The notes under the pieces: generated by a model
Seen by the model: only the letters and a program-made list of their open reading frames with translations
Told to the model about the DNA's origin: nothing
Databases searched by the model: none
Shown here: piece after piece, positions 42,051 through 49,933 of the stretch
How positions within the stretch are numbered: the first letter of the stretch is position 1
Layout: each line of letters starts with the position of its first letter
Translations under genes and position numbers: made by a program
Assembly (NCBI RefSeq): GCF_024345535.1
Contig: NZ_JAGQBH010000006.1
Span: 180,047-244,046, forward strand
DNA from: Cyanobium sp. N.Huapi 1H5
GTDB lineage: Bacteria > Cyanobacteriota > Cyanobacteriia > PCC-6307 > Cyanobiaceae
Reading direction: 5' to 3'
DNA: 64,000 nt

Positions 42051-43846
42051 GACTCCCCCTCCCCGCCATGACGGCACGCCAGGGGCTGCTGCTGGCCCTG
42101 CTCGCCGGCCTGGCGGTGCTCGGCAATATGAGCGCGCTGCCGCTGTTCTTCGGCATCCAGATCCTGCTCGGATCCACCATCCCCACCCTGATCCTGCTGT
42201 GGCGGCGGGGCTGGTGGAACGTGGCGGTCGCCGTGCTGGCCAGCCTTTACACCTGGAAGCTCTGGGGCCATCCCTGGGCCATCGTCATCTTCAGCGCCGA
42301 GGCCCTCTGGCAGGCGGTGTTCGTCAATCGCCTCAACGGCCCGCCGGAGAACGACCTCAAGGGCCGGATCATCCTGGCCGAGATCACCTTCTGGCTCCTG
42401 GTGGGGACACCGATGGTGTTCTTCTTCTATGGCGTCGTGCTGCAGATCGATCCGGCGAACGTGGCGGTGACGGCCGCCAAGCAGGCGGTCAACGGCCTGG
42501 CCAACACGGTCATGGCCTTCCTCCTGTATGTGCTGCTGCAGGTGTGGCGCAACCGCAGGGGCCAGGGACTGCTGCCCCTGCGGGGCCTCGTGTTCTCCGT
42601 GGTGCTGGCGGCCTTCACGTTGCCATCGCTGGCCCTGACCTTCCTCTCAGGCAACCTGCTGCAGGGGGCTGCCCAGGAGGCGGTGCTCGACAACCTGCGG
42701 ACCGTCGCCGAGGCCGCGGCCCGAATGGACCCCCGCCAGCTCGGCGAGCCCACCCGGGGGCTGCCGGCCAGCCCGGGCGCAACGGCCTTCCTGCTCATCG
42801 ACGCGGAGGGCAACCGGATCAGCTCCAATCCTGGATTGTTCCTGCGGCTGGAGAACAACTTCCAGACGGCCCCGCAGCAATGGATCCAACCGGATGGGCT
42901 GCAGATCCTGGTGCCAAGGGGGCCGCATCCCAGCCTCAAGGTATGGATCCAGGGGTACTGGAGCACGGCCCTGAACTCCGGCCGCCATCGGGTGCAGGTG
43001 GTCCAACCCGCCCGACCGGTGGTGCTGCAGCTGCAGGCCCAGAGCACCACCCTGCTGACCGCATCGCTGGGGCTGATGCTGCTGGGGGTGCTTCTGAGCG
43101 AGGTGACGGCCACCCTGGTGGAGGGCCAGATGCGGCTGCTGCGCGCCTCGGTGCCGGAGGTCAGCAACGACGGCCCCGATCTCGCCGGCGCTCCCGAAGC
43201 CGACGGGGACTCCGGTGATGGCAGCGTCATCGCCGAAGTCCAGGGACTGGTGGGTCGTCTCCACGAACACCTGCGCAGGGAAGCCCGCCTGAGCCAGGAT
43301 CTCGCCGCCATGAGCGAGCGGTTCCGCCAGAGCAGCGAGCAGCTCAGGCGGCTCTCGAGCACCGACCTGCTCACCGGGGCCAGGAACCGGTCCGAGCTGG
43401 AACGCAACCTGAAAGTGATCAGCCAACGGGCCTCCGAGTGCGCCGTGCCCCTGTCCTGCCTGGCCTTCGCGGTGCAGGGCCTGCGGCCGATCAACACCGT
43501 TCTCGGCCGCCAGAAGGGTGATGAGGTTCTGCAGGGGCTGATCGCCAACGTGAAGCAGTTGCTGCACGCCAACGACGAACTGTTCCGGATCGGAGGCAGC
43601 GAATTCCTTTTGCTGCTCTGGGATCAGCCGCTCGAATCGGCCCGCACCACGGCGGAGCAGATCCGCAGGGTCGTGACCGAGACGGCCCTGCCGGCGGGGA
43701 AGGGGCCTTCGACCCTCCTGGCGATGAATGCGGGGGTGAGCCTGCTGGCAGCCACCGATGCCAGCGGCCAGGCCATGCTGTCGCGGGTGGAGCTGGCCCT
43801 GAACCAGTCCCGGGATCTGGGCGCCAATCAGGTGGTGGTGCGCTGA
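42047..43846 (+). CDS. membrane-sensor protein with variant GGDEF domain
   Basis: A 599-residue protein. It has several N-terminal TM helices resembling a MASE-type sensor (LLLALLAGLAVLGNMSALPL, VAVAVLASLYTWKLW, ITFWLLVGTPMVFFFYGV), a periplasmic sensor segment, another TM helix near residues 335-360, a coiled coil and a GGDEF-fold domain. The signature is GGSEF at 516-520: the metal-binding acidic third residue is lost, so cyclase activity is doubtful. The ATGA overlap with the EAL gene suggests a co-produced pair. It ends convergent with hoxE, overlapping it by 19 bp. Confidence 0.85.
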   Translation: MRLPLPAMTARQGLLLALLAGLAVLGNMSALPLFFGIQILLGSTIPTLILLWRRGWWNVAVAVLASLYTWKLWGHPWAIVIFSAEALWQAVFVNRLNGPPENDLKGRIILAEITFWLLVGTPMVFFFYGVVLQIDPANVAVTAAKQAVNGLANTVMAFLLYVLLQVWRNRRGQGLLPLRGLVFSVVLAAFTLPSLALTFLSGNLLQGAAQEAVLDNLRTVAEAAARMDPRQLGEPTRGLPASPGATAFLLIDAEGNRISSNPGLFLRLENNFQTAPQQWIQPDGLQILVPRGPHPSLKVWIQGYWSTALNSGRHRVQVVQPARPVVLQLQAQSTTLLTASLGLMLLGVLLSEVTATLVEGQMRLLRASVPEVSNDGPDLAGAPEADGDSGDGSVIAEVQGLVGRLHEHLRREARLSQDLAAMSERFRQSSEQLRRLSSTDLLTGARNRSELERNLKVISQRASECAVPLSCLAFAVQGLRPINTVLGRQKGDEVLQGLIANVKQLLHANDELFRIGGSEFLLLLWDQPLESARTTAEQIRRVVTETALPAGKGPSTLLAMNAGVSLLAATDASGQAMLSRVELALNQSRDLGANQVVVR

Positions 43847-44364
43847 GGCAGGCCGGCGGCCTCCAGCCGGGCCTCCAGTTCCTCGGGCTGGTCGACCGGA
43901 AGCCGCGTCACCAGCTCGCCGTCCACCACCAGCACCGGTGCCTGGCCGCAGGCCCCCAGGCAGCTGACGTGCTGCAGGGCCCAGACACCGTCACCCACCG
44001 GATCATCGAGGCGCACCCCCAGCCGCTGCTCGATGCGCGCCGCCACCTGTCCCCCCCCTTTCACATAGCAGGCGGTGCCGAGGCAGATGGCGCAACGGTG
44101 GGCGGTGGGGGGCTCCAGCCGGAAGAGGTGGTAGAAGCTCGCCACGCCGTGGACGCGGCTCAGGGGCAGCCGCATGGCGACGGCCACCAGGCGCAGGGAG
44201 TCCGGCGGGAGATAGCCGTGGAGCTCCTGCACCTGGTGCAGCACCTCGATCAGGGCATCGGCGCGGGCCCCGTGGCGACGGACCACCTGGGCGATGCGTG
44301 GATCACCGGTGTCGGCGCCGGTTGCTGCGGCGTCGGCTGTTGATGCTGCGGTGGAGCTGGTCAT
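43828..44364 (-). CDS. hoxE: hydrogenase diaphorase subunit HoxE
   Basis: A 178-residue NuoE-like subunit with a 2Fe-2S cluster ligated by CAICLGTAC and CLGACGQAP. The N-terminal helical part (LIEVLHQVQELHGYLP, RVHGVASFYHLFRL) is typical. HoxE is needed for full electron transfer by the cyanobacterial HoxEFUYH complex. ATG 44364 has a good GGGAG upstream and is preferred to an in-frame GTG at 44418. In most cyanobacteria hoxE directly precedes hoxF; here two oppositely oriented c-di-GMP genes and a binding-protein gene lie between them. Confidence 0.95.
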   Translation of the reverse strand: MTSSTAASTADAAATGADTGDPRIAQVVRRHGARADALIEVLHQVQELHGYLPPDSLRLVAVAMRLPLSRVHGVASFYHLFRLEPPTAHRCAICLGTACYVKGGGQVAARIEQRLGVRLDDPVGDGVWALQHVSCLGACGQAPVLVVDGELVTRLPVDQPEELEARLEAAGLPQRTTT

Positions 44365-44462
44365 GCCGTCGGTCTCCCACGTCCCCGTGTTAGCCACCGC
44401 CGGGGGGATGGTCAGCACGGCCTCGGTGGGAAGGTCTGCGGACGCGAATGGGGAGCCATACC

Positions 44463-44468
44463 TATAAT
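44463..44468 (+). promoter_or_regulatory. consensus -10 box
   Basis: A perfect TATAAT stands out in this GC-rich setting, 25 bp ahead of a 48-codon open frame and in the divergent space after the hoxE start. No -35 hexamer is recognisable at 16-18 bp spacing, so a group 2 sigma or activator-dependent promoter would be needed. Confidence 0.35.
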
Positions 44469-44492
44469 CATTCTTGATGCGGATGCCGGCCG

Positions 44493-44639
44493 ATGACTCC
44501 TCTCCTGCGACAGGCCCAGCTTCAGGCGGCGATGCTCAGCATGGCGTTGCTGTTCGCATCAGCGACCCTGGCCTGTGAGAAGCATCTCAAGGGGCACCAG
44601 AACAGCTCCGAGACCCAGACGGAAGGCATGAGCCGCTGA
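44493..44639 (+). CDS. small exported or lipoprotein-like peptide
   Basis: A 48-residue open frame beginning MTPLLRQAQLQAAMLSMALL. A hydrophobic stretch ends in SATLAC, close to a lipobox, followed by a polar tail (EKHLKGHQNSSETQTEG). It sits directly behind a TATAAT and is oriented with the following GGDEF gene. No family is recognised and the ribosome-binding site is weak, so it may be noncoding leader sequence. Confidence 0.4.
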   Translation: MTPLLRQAQLQAAMLSMALLFASATLACEKHLKGHQNSSETQTEGMSR

Positions 44640-44712
44640 GCCCAGCCTCCACCGACAGTCGGTGGAATCGGCGGCTCCGTGATGGTCCGTTTCCTTCGTC
44701 AGTCACCACGAT

Positions 44713-46743
44713 TTGGTTTCTTTCCAACGTCGCTATCGATCACGATTGGTCGTCCTGGCTGTTGCCTTGATCGGCCTGTTCCTCGTGGATCTGCTCCTGT
44801 CGAGGCGCCTGGGAATCACGCTGTTTCCCTATTACTGGATCCCCGTGGTCCTGGCCGCCTCCTTCGCCACGCCCCGCCAGGTGGGCTGGTTCACGAGCCT
44901 GGCGATCGTCCTGACCGTCATCTGGTCGCTCCACGCCCCCCAGGCCACCACCCTGAAGCTGCTGCTGCGGCTGGCCGGCCTGATCGGCATGGCCTGGGTC
45001 GCGATGCACCTGGCCCGGGAGCTGCAGGCCAAGGAACGCAGCAACCGGGAGCTGAAAGATCATTACCAGTTGCTGGCTGAAAACGCCCCTGATGTGGTGC
45101 TCAGCAGCGACCGGCAGGGGCGGATCTCCTGGGTGTCCCCCTCGGTGCGTCAGCTGCTGGGCCACGACGCCCGCGACCTCAGGGACAGGACCATCGCCGA
45201 GCTGGTGCTGGAGCCGGACCGCGACCGCCTGGATCGGGCCATCGGCCGGGTCCTCCAGGGGGAGAACAGCGGCTGCGATCTGCGCTTCCGTGCCGCCGAC
45301 GGCGACGGCCGCTGGATCTCCATGGCCCTGCGGCCGATGTCCGGCGCCGATGGCGAGGTGCTGGGCATGGTGGGCAGCTGGCGTGACATCCAGGGCGAAG
45401 TGGACGCCCGCCTGGCGGAGGAGCGCACCAAGGCCGCCCTGGCCGCCTCGGAGGAACGGCTGCGGCTCACCATGGAGAACACCTCCACCGGCATCGCCCT
45501 GCTCGACGGCGAGGGCCATGTGCTCTCCATCAACCCCGCCGGTGGCGGGCTGCTCGATCGCGACCCGACCGACCTGGAGGGGCTCACCTGGCCCTCCCTC
45601 TCACCGCCGGAGGACCGGGCCAGCGAAGCCCCCCTGATGGCGGAGCTGCTGGACGGCCGGCGCCGTTGCTACCGGCTGCGCAAGCGGATCCTCCAGGGGG
45701 AGCGCGCCCCCCTCTGGGTGGACTGCAGCGTGTCCTGCTCCCGCCGTCCCGACGGCAGCCTGGCCTTCGTGATCGCCCAGTTCAACGACGTGACCGAGAT
45801 GGTGCAGGCGGAAGCGGCCCTGGCCACCTCGGAGCAGCGCTACCGGCTGCTGGCCGAGAACTCCAGCGACGTGGTGCTGCTGATCAAGGAGGGCCGGGTC
45901 AGCTGGATCTCCCCCTCGCTCACCTGCATGCTGGGCTGGCAGCCGGAGGACTGGATCGGCCATCCGCTCAGCCGCTTCATCCCCCCCGACGACCATCCGG
46001 TGCTGGAGCAGGACCTCCAGACCCTGGCCGACGGCCGCACGGTGGTACGCCGGCTGCAGGCCCTCGCCCACGACCGCAGCCACCGCTGGGTGGAACTGCA
46101 TGCAAGCCCCCACCGGGATGCCCTGGGCCGGCTCGACGGCATCGTCGGCTCGTTCCGCACGGTGGACCAGGAGGTGGCCGCCGAACGGGAACTGGCCCGC
46201 CGGGCCTGCACCGATGAACTGACCGGCCTGGTGAACCGCCATGAGGCCCTCGAGCGCATCACCGCCATCGCCGGCCGGGTGGTGCGCAAGGGTGACGCCA
46301 CCGCCGTGCTGTTCTGCGATCTCGACAACTTCAAGGAGATCAACGACACCTTCGGCCATGTGCCCGGCGACGAGCTGCTCCGGACCGTGGCCTCCCGGAT
46401 CCGCACCGGCCTGCGCAGCGGCGACATGGCCGCCCGCATCGGCGGCGACGAGATGGTGGTGGTGCTGCAGGGGGTGCGGGGGATGGGTGATGCGGTCACC
46501 ATCGCCGAGAAGCTGCGCCGGGCCGTGGCCGAACCGATCATCACAAGTGCCGGCAGCCTCTCGATCACCCTCAGCATCGGGGTGACGATGGTCCGGCCGG
46601 GGGAAAACCCCGACGACATCATCTCCAGGGCCGACCACGCCATGTACCGGGCCAAGCAGACCGGCCGCAACCAGGTGGTGCCCTTCAACGAGCAGACCGA
46701 CAATGCCGATGGCCGCAGCGTCTCCTGGCAGCCCGTGCTCTGA
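44713..46743 (+). CDS. PAS-PAS-PAS diguanylate cyclase
   Basis: A 676-residue protein with about three N-terminal TM helices, then three PAS domains (starting near ENAPDVVLSSDRQGRISW, ENTSTGIALLDGEGHVLS and ENSSDVVLLIKEGRVSWIS) and a GGDEF domain. The signature is GGDEM at 577-581, keeping the catalytic acidic residue. FCDLDNFKEINDTFGHVPGD and DHAMYRAKQTGRNQVV are intact, so it can be expected to make c-di-GMP. The start is a TTG with no clear Shine-Dalgarno; the true start is uncertain. It is the only apparently active cyclase among the three signalling genes around hoxE. Confidence 0.88.
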   Translation: MVSFQRRYRSRLVVLAVALIGLFLVDLLLSRRLGITLFPYYWIPVVLAASFATPRQVGWFTSLAIVLTVIWSLHAPQATTLKLLLRLAGLIGMAWVAMHLARELQAKERSNRELKDHYQLLAENAPDVVLSSDRQGRISWVSPSVRQLLGHDARDLRDRTIAELVLEPDRDRLDRAIGRVLQGENSGCDLRFRAADGDGRWISMALRPMSGADGEVLGMVGSWRDIQGEVDARLAEERTKAALAASEERLRLTMENTSTGIALLDGEGHVLSINPAGGGLLDRDPTDLEGLTWPSLSPPEDRASEAPLMAELLDGRRRCYRLRKRILQGERAPLWVDCSVSCSRRPDGSLAFVIAQFNDVTEMVQAEAALATSEQRYRLLAENSSDVVLLIKEGRVSWISPSLTCMLGWQPEDWIGHPLSRFIPPDDHPVLEQDLQTLADGRTVVRRLQALAHDRSHRWVELHASPHRDALGRLDGIVGSFRTVDQEVAAERELARRACTDELTGLVNRHEALERITAIAGRVVRKGDATAVLFCDLDNFKEINDTFGHVPGDELLRTVASRIRTGLRSGDMAARIGGDEMVVVLQGVRGMGDAVTIAEKLRRAVAEPIITSAGSLSITLSIGVTMVRPGENPDDIISRADHAMYRAKQTGRNQVVPFNEQTDNADGRSVSWQPVL

Positions 46744-46813
46744 GCGGGACCGGCGCGGCAAGGCCTTGCAATGGCCGGCGACACTGGGAGGCGAGCGAAC
46801 GGAGGCCACGGCC

Positions 46814-47218
46814 ATGGAGATCGCAGGGATCGACCATGTGGTGCTGCGCTGCAGGGATCTGGAGCGAATGGAGCGCTTCTACACCGAGGTGCTGGGTTGC
46901 TCTGTGGCGCGACGGAATGAAGCCCTGGGACTGATCCACCTGAGGGCCGGCAACGCCCTGATCGATCTGGCGGCGGTCAGCGGCGAGCTGGGTCGCCGGG
47001 GAGGGGCGGCACCGGATCAGGACGGCCACAACCTGGATCACTTCTGCCTGCGGATCGAACCCTTCGACGAAGCCGCCCTGCGGGCCCATCTGCGCCGTCA
47101 GGGCATCGATGCCGGCCCCCTGCATCACACCTACGGGGCCGAAGGTGTGGGGCCGGCCCTCTACCTGGAGGATCCGGAAGGGAACAGCATCGAGTTGAAG
47201 GGCCCCGGATCGGGTTAA
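46814..47218 (+). CDS. VOC family (glyoxalase I-like) protein
   Basis: A 134-residue vicinal-oxygen-chelate protein with GIDHVVLRCRDLERMERFYTEVLGC at its N-terminus, HNLDHFCLRI in the middle and LYLEDPEGNSIELKGPG at the end. Metal-ligand positions H (GIDH), H (LDHF) and E (SIELKG) are present, so a metal-dependent lyase, dioxygenase or resistance protein is possible. Its TAA shares bases with the stop of the convergent Nif11-like gene in the palindrome TTAA. Confidence 0.88.
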   Translation: MEIAGIDHVVLRCRDLERMERFYTEVLGCSVARRNEALGLIHLRAGNALIDLAAVSGELGRRGGAAPDQDGHNLDHFCLRIEPFDEAALRAHLRRQGIDAGPLHHTYGAEGVGPALYLEDPEGNSIELKGPGSG

Positions 47219-47499
47219 CCGCGCCAGGTGGGAACACCACCGTGGGCCAGGGTGCCGCGTTGGCGCCAGAGCGCCGCCGGACTGACGTCGATGCCGTGAC
47301 ATTGCGCCAGATCAGCCGCTTTCTGCGGCGAATCGGATGCACTCAGGGCGGCGGCAAACTGCGGATCGCGACGCGCCAGCTCCTTCACCAGGTGGAGGGC
47401 TTCGGTGGCGTTGGCATGGGGCTGAACAGCAACCTCGGTGGGAGGCGTTTCGAGGGTGGATTCGTAGGTGGATTTGCTGGTGAATTCGCAGGTGGACAT
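47215..47499 (-). CDS. Nif11-like leader-type peptide
   Basis: A 94-residue protein. After a polar Thr/Ser-rich start, residues about 32-80 (EALHLVKELARRDPQFAAAL, KAADLAQCHGIDVSPAALW) follow the Nif11 pattern of a helix, a mid-domain Ala-rich helix and a G-[FI]-D turn. Nif11 domains serve as leaders of ribosomally made peptides in picocyanobacteria, usually ending in a GG cleavage site. Here HGG precedes only VPTWRG, too short a core, and no modification enzyme is next door. It could be a leader relic or a regulatory Nif11 protein. Confidence 0.6.
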   Translation of the reverse strand: MSTCEFTSKSTYESTLETPPTEVAVQPHANATEALHLVKELARRDPQFAAALSASDSPQKAADLAQCHGIDVSPAALWRQRGTLAHGGVPTWRG

Positions 47500-47578
47500 G
47501 GGATTTCCTCTTCTCTTTCCCTGACCCTAATGGATCGGAATCGTCAGCGAGATAAGTGGAAACACCCATCCCATCGCT

Positions 47579-48268
47579 TCATGATGCCGAACATGATGAT
47601 CTGAAATAGGATGATCCCTTCCCACGGCTGGCGGCATCGCCATAAATTCTCGTAGCAGGGAAGTATTCCGACTCCAATTGCACTGTTGCCGCCACATCTT
47701 CCCCGGCAGTTTCCGCAATGAAATGCAGCGTGAGATCGATGCCGGAGGAGATGCCCGCCGCCGTCCAGATTGCCCCGTCTCGGATGAAGCGCTCCTCCAC
47801 CACCTCCACGTCGCCGAGGGCCCGCAGGCGATCGAGGGAGGCCCAGTGGGTGGTGGCCCGCCGGCCGCTGAGCAGGCCGGCAGCGTGCAGCAGGAAGGAG
47901 CCGGTGCAGACCGAGAGCACCGCCCGGCAGCCGGCCGCCTGGCGCCGGATGAAGGCGATCAGCTCGGGGTTGGCCACCTCGGTGCGGGTGCCCTGGCCCC
48001 CCGGCACCAGCAGCACATCCAGCGGTGGGGCCGTGGCGAAGCTGGCGTGGGGCAGCAGCAGCATCCCCTTGGCACAAGTGATCGGGGCCTCCTCCTGGCC
48101 GATCAGCAGGCACTGGCTGGGGCCGCCGGGCTGGCGCGCCCAGATCGTGGCCATCTCCCAGGGGCCGACGGCATCGAGTTCCTCCACCCCGGGGAACAGC
48201 ACGATGCCGAAACGGCCGGCACTGGCACCGGGATCTGCATCGGAGGTCAAGGCTGGATCCATCGTCAA
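47579..48268 (-). CDS. DJ-1/PfpI family protein
   Basis: A 229-residue class I glutamine-amidotransferase-like protein. It starts FGIVLFPGVEELDAVGPWEM and carries VLLVPGGQGTRTE, the nucleophile elbow SVCTGSFLLHAAGLL with the reactive Cys, TTHWASLDRL and TAAGISSGIDLTLHF. This set resembles the isonitrile hydratase/ThiJ-like branch. The segment after ATRIYGD (about 15 residues, ASRGKGSSYF) runs into AT-richer sequence and looks like a non-conserved tail. Confidence 0.85.
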   Translation of the reverse strand: MTMDPALTSDADPGASAGRFGIVLFPGVEELDAVGPWEMATIWARQPGGPSQCLLIGQEEAPITCAKGMLLLPHASFATAPPLDVLLVPGGQGTRTEVANPELIAFIRRQAAGCRAVLSVCTGSFLLHAAGLLSGRRATTHWASLDRLRALGDVEVVEERFIRDGAIWTAAGISSGIDLTLHFIAETAGEDVAATVQLESEYFPATRIYGDAASRGKGSSYFRSSCSAS

Positions 48269-48307
48269 CCCCGCCCGCAGCTGCTCATCGGCGTCCGCCC
48301 TGGGTCT

Positions 48308-48394
48308 TCACCAGGAGCCAATGCTGAACAGCAACTGCAGCAGGGCAAAACCCGCCAGACAGGTGGCGGCCAGCAGGGGTGCGACATGTACCAA
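48308..48394 (-). CDS. possible single-helix membrane peptide
   Basis: A 28-codon frame with a TTG start encodes a very hydrophobic helix (APLLAATCLAGFALLQLL) ending SIGSW. Such tiny membrane peptides are common in cyanobacterial photosynthetic and respiratory complexes, but no family is recognised and GC-rich DNA makes hydrophobic frames easily. Its only support is its length, hydrophobicity and position in an otherwise empty gap between two genes. Confidence 0.25.
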   Translation of the reverse strand: MVHVAPLLAATCLAGFALLQLLFSIGSW

Positions 48395-48435
48395 CTTCGG
48401 GATCCCACGATGTCTCCGGTCTAGGCCGGGTGGCC

Positions 48436-49155
48436 TCACGGGGAAAGCCCAACCGACCGGCGGGTGTGGAGAGCCACAGACACAGTCGGAGATGAACTTT
48501 TGTCCCGGGTGGTGACGGGCCGGAAGCCCCGCAGTCGCCCCGGCACCTGGGCCGCGACCACCACCCCGGTCGGCGCGCTGGCCAGGCCCGCCTCCCGCAG
48601 CCGCTGCACCGTCCACCAGTTGCAGTTGCGGCTCCAGAGATAGGCGGCGTGGGCGGGGAAGAACCGGCCCCGCTGGCCGGGGCGGGGCGGCAGGGGAGCC
48701 AGGCGCTCACCGTCGCGGTCGCGCTGGGCGGAGCGCTCCAGGGCGCTCAGCAGGGCCCCCAGGGTGGGGGCCTCCACCTGCCGCTCCCACACGGCGACCG
48801 TGCCCGCCAACCGCGGCGGATCGGGATGGCCGGCCAGAAACAGGACCGAGTCGGTGGGCAGGAACAGGGCGGAGGCCACGGCCTGGGGACTGCGCTCGCC
48901 CCCGTGGAAGTAGCGCCGGTCGCCCCAGGCCACCTCCAGGAACGGGGCGGCCTCAGCCCCGGGAGGACCAAGCCGCCAGCCGGGGGGCTGCGGCACCACG
49001 ATCGAGGTGTGGTGGCCCCAGTCCGCCACCAGCACCGTGTAGCGCCCCGCCGGGGGTTGGGGCAGCCTCACCAGCGGGGCGCGGGGCTCGGGCACGACGG
49101 CGGCATGCAGCAAAGGCCCTCCCACCAGCTCCAGCAGGACCCAAAGCAACGGCAT
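48436..49155 (-). CDS. DUF2459 (TIGR02117) family protein
   Basis: About 239 residues with a hydrophobic, signal-like N-terminus ([18 protein letters not shown]). The family pattern is clear: [28 protein letters not shown], and the C-terminal [21 protein letters not shown] with conserved N-C-N. The fold is related to papain-like or NlpC/P60 proteins but function is unknown. The ATG begins on the last base of tRNA-Leu, so either the message comes from tRNA processing or a later start is used. Confidence 0.8.
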   Translation of the reverse strand: MPLLWVLLELVGGPLLHAAVVPEPRAPLVRLPQPPAGRYTVLVADWGHHTSIVVPQPPGWRLGPPGAEAAPFLEVAWGDRRYFHGGERSPQAVASALFLPTDSVLFLAGHPDPPRLAGTVAVWERQVEAPTLGALLSALERSAQRDRDGERLAPLPPRPGQRGRFFPAHAAYLWSRNCNWWTVQRLREAGLASAPTGVVVAAQVPGRLRGFRPVTTRDKSSSPTVSVALHTRRSVGLSP

Positions 49156-49238
49156 GGGGGCAGGGGGACTTGAACCCCCACAGCCTTGCGGCCTGCGGAT
49201 TTTAAGTCCGCTGCGTCTACCAGTTTCGCCATGCCCCC
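49155..49238 (-). tRNA. tRNA-Leu(UAA)
   Basis: Read on the minus strand, the acceptor GGGGGCA pairs with TGCCCCC. The D arm contains AAACTGGTAGACGC, the anticodon stem is GCGGA/TCCGC with loop CTTAAAA (anticodon TAA), a long variable arm (AGGCCGCAAGGCT) marks a class II tRNA, and the T loop is GGTTCAAGTCC. The 3' CCA is not encoded. There is no intron, although many cyanobacteria carry a group I intron in this gene. Confidence 0.95.
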
Positions 49239-49279
49239 GCGGGGGGATCCTAGATTCGCCCCACTTCGCGACATCCCCG

Positions 49280-49531
49280 GTGGCCCTGAGCGGACCCCTG
49301 AGCAGCCTGCCGCTCGACACCCTGCTGGTGATCGGTGCCTACCTGGCCCTGGCTGGCGCCTACCTGCTGGTGGTGCCCCTGGCCCTCTACTGGTGGATGC
49401 ACAAGCGCTGGTATGTGATGGGCAAGATCGAGCGCACCGCTATCTATGGGATGGTGTTTCTGTTCTTCCCGGGGCTGATCCTGTTCGCCCCCTTCCTCAA
49501 CCTGCGCATGGCGGGCCAGGGCGAGGCCTGA
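49280..49531 (+). CDS. ndhL: NDH-1 subunit NdhL
   Basis: An 83-residue hydrophobic subunit of the photosynthetic NAD(P)H dehydrogenase-like complex. Two TM helices ([20 protein letters not shown] and [20 protein letters not shown]) flank the family signature [16 protein letters not shown]. The GTG start leaves a short N-terminus and lies 41 bp from the divergent tRNA. Together with the following DUF3007 and trpA genes it forms an order I associate with picocyanobacteria. Confidence 0.92.
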   Translation: MALSGPLSSLPLDTLLVIGAYLALAGAYLLVVPLALYWWMHKRWYVMGKIERTAIYGMVFLFFPGLILFAPFLNLRMAGQGEA

Positions 49532-49534
49532 TCG

Positions 49535-49870
49535 GTGACCCGCGCACAGGCGATCCTGCTGGGCCTGGTGGTCTTCGCCATCGGGGGTGGCGGCTACTGG
49601 GTGTTCCGCTCCAGCGGCCTGGAGGGTTTCTCCCCCGGCATCGCCGCCTCGGCGCTGCTGATGCTGGTGGTGCTCGGCTGGACCGCCAGCTACCTGCTGC
49701 GGGTGGTGGGCGGCAAGATGACCTACATGGAGCAGCGGCGCCGCTACCGCGCCGCCTACGACGCCATCACCGACGACGAGCTGCAGCGCAAGTTCGAGGC
49801 CCTCAGCCCTGAGGAGCAAGAGAAGCTGCTGGCCGAGGTGGGTCAGCTGCAGGCCGATGCCGAGATGTGA
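49535..49870 (+). CDS. DUF3007 family membrane protein
   Basis: A 111-residue protein with two N-terminal TM helices (AILLGLVVFAIGGGGYWVF, IAASALLMLVVLGWTASYLL) and a charged cytoplasmic tail containing MTYMEQRRRYRAAYDAIT and a final Glu-rich helix. This is the DUF3007 pattern of cyanobacteria and plastids, usually next to ndhL, suggesting a link to NDH-1. It starts with GTG three bases after the ndhL stop. Confidence 0.88.
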   Translation: MTRAQAILLGLVVFAIGGGGYWVFRSSGLEGFSPGIAASALLMLVVLGWTASYLLRVVGGKMTYMEQRRRYRAAYDAITDDELQRKFEALSPEEQEKLLAEVGQLQADAEM

Positions 49871-49933
49871 TCGCCCCTGGCGGCCCACGGACGACCCCAT
49901 AGGCTCAGGAGCACCGTCCCGCCCTCCGGCCCG

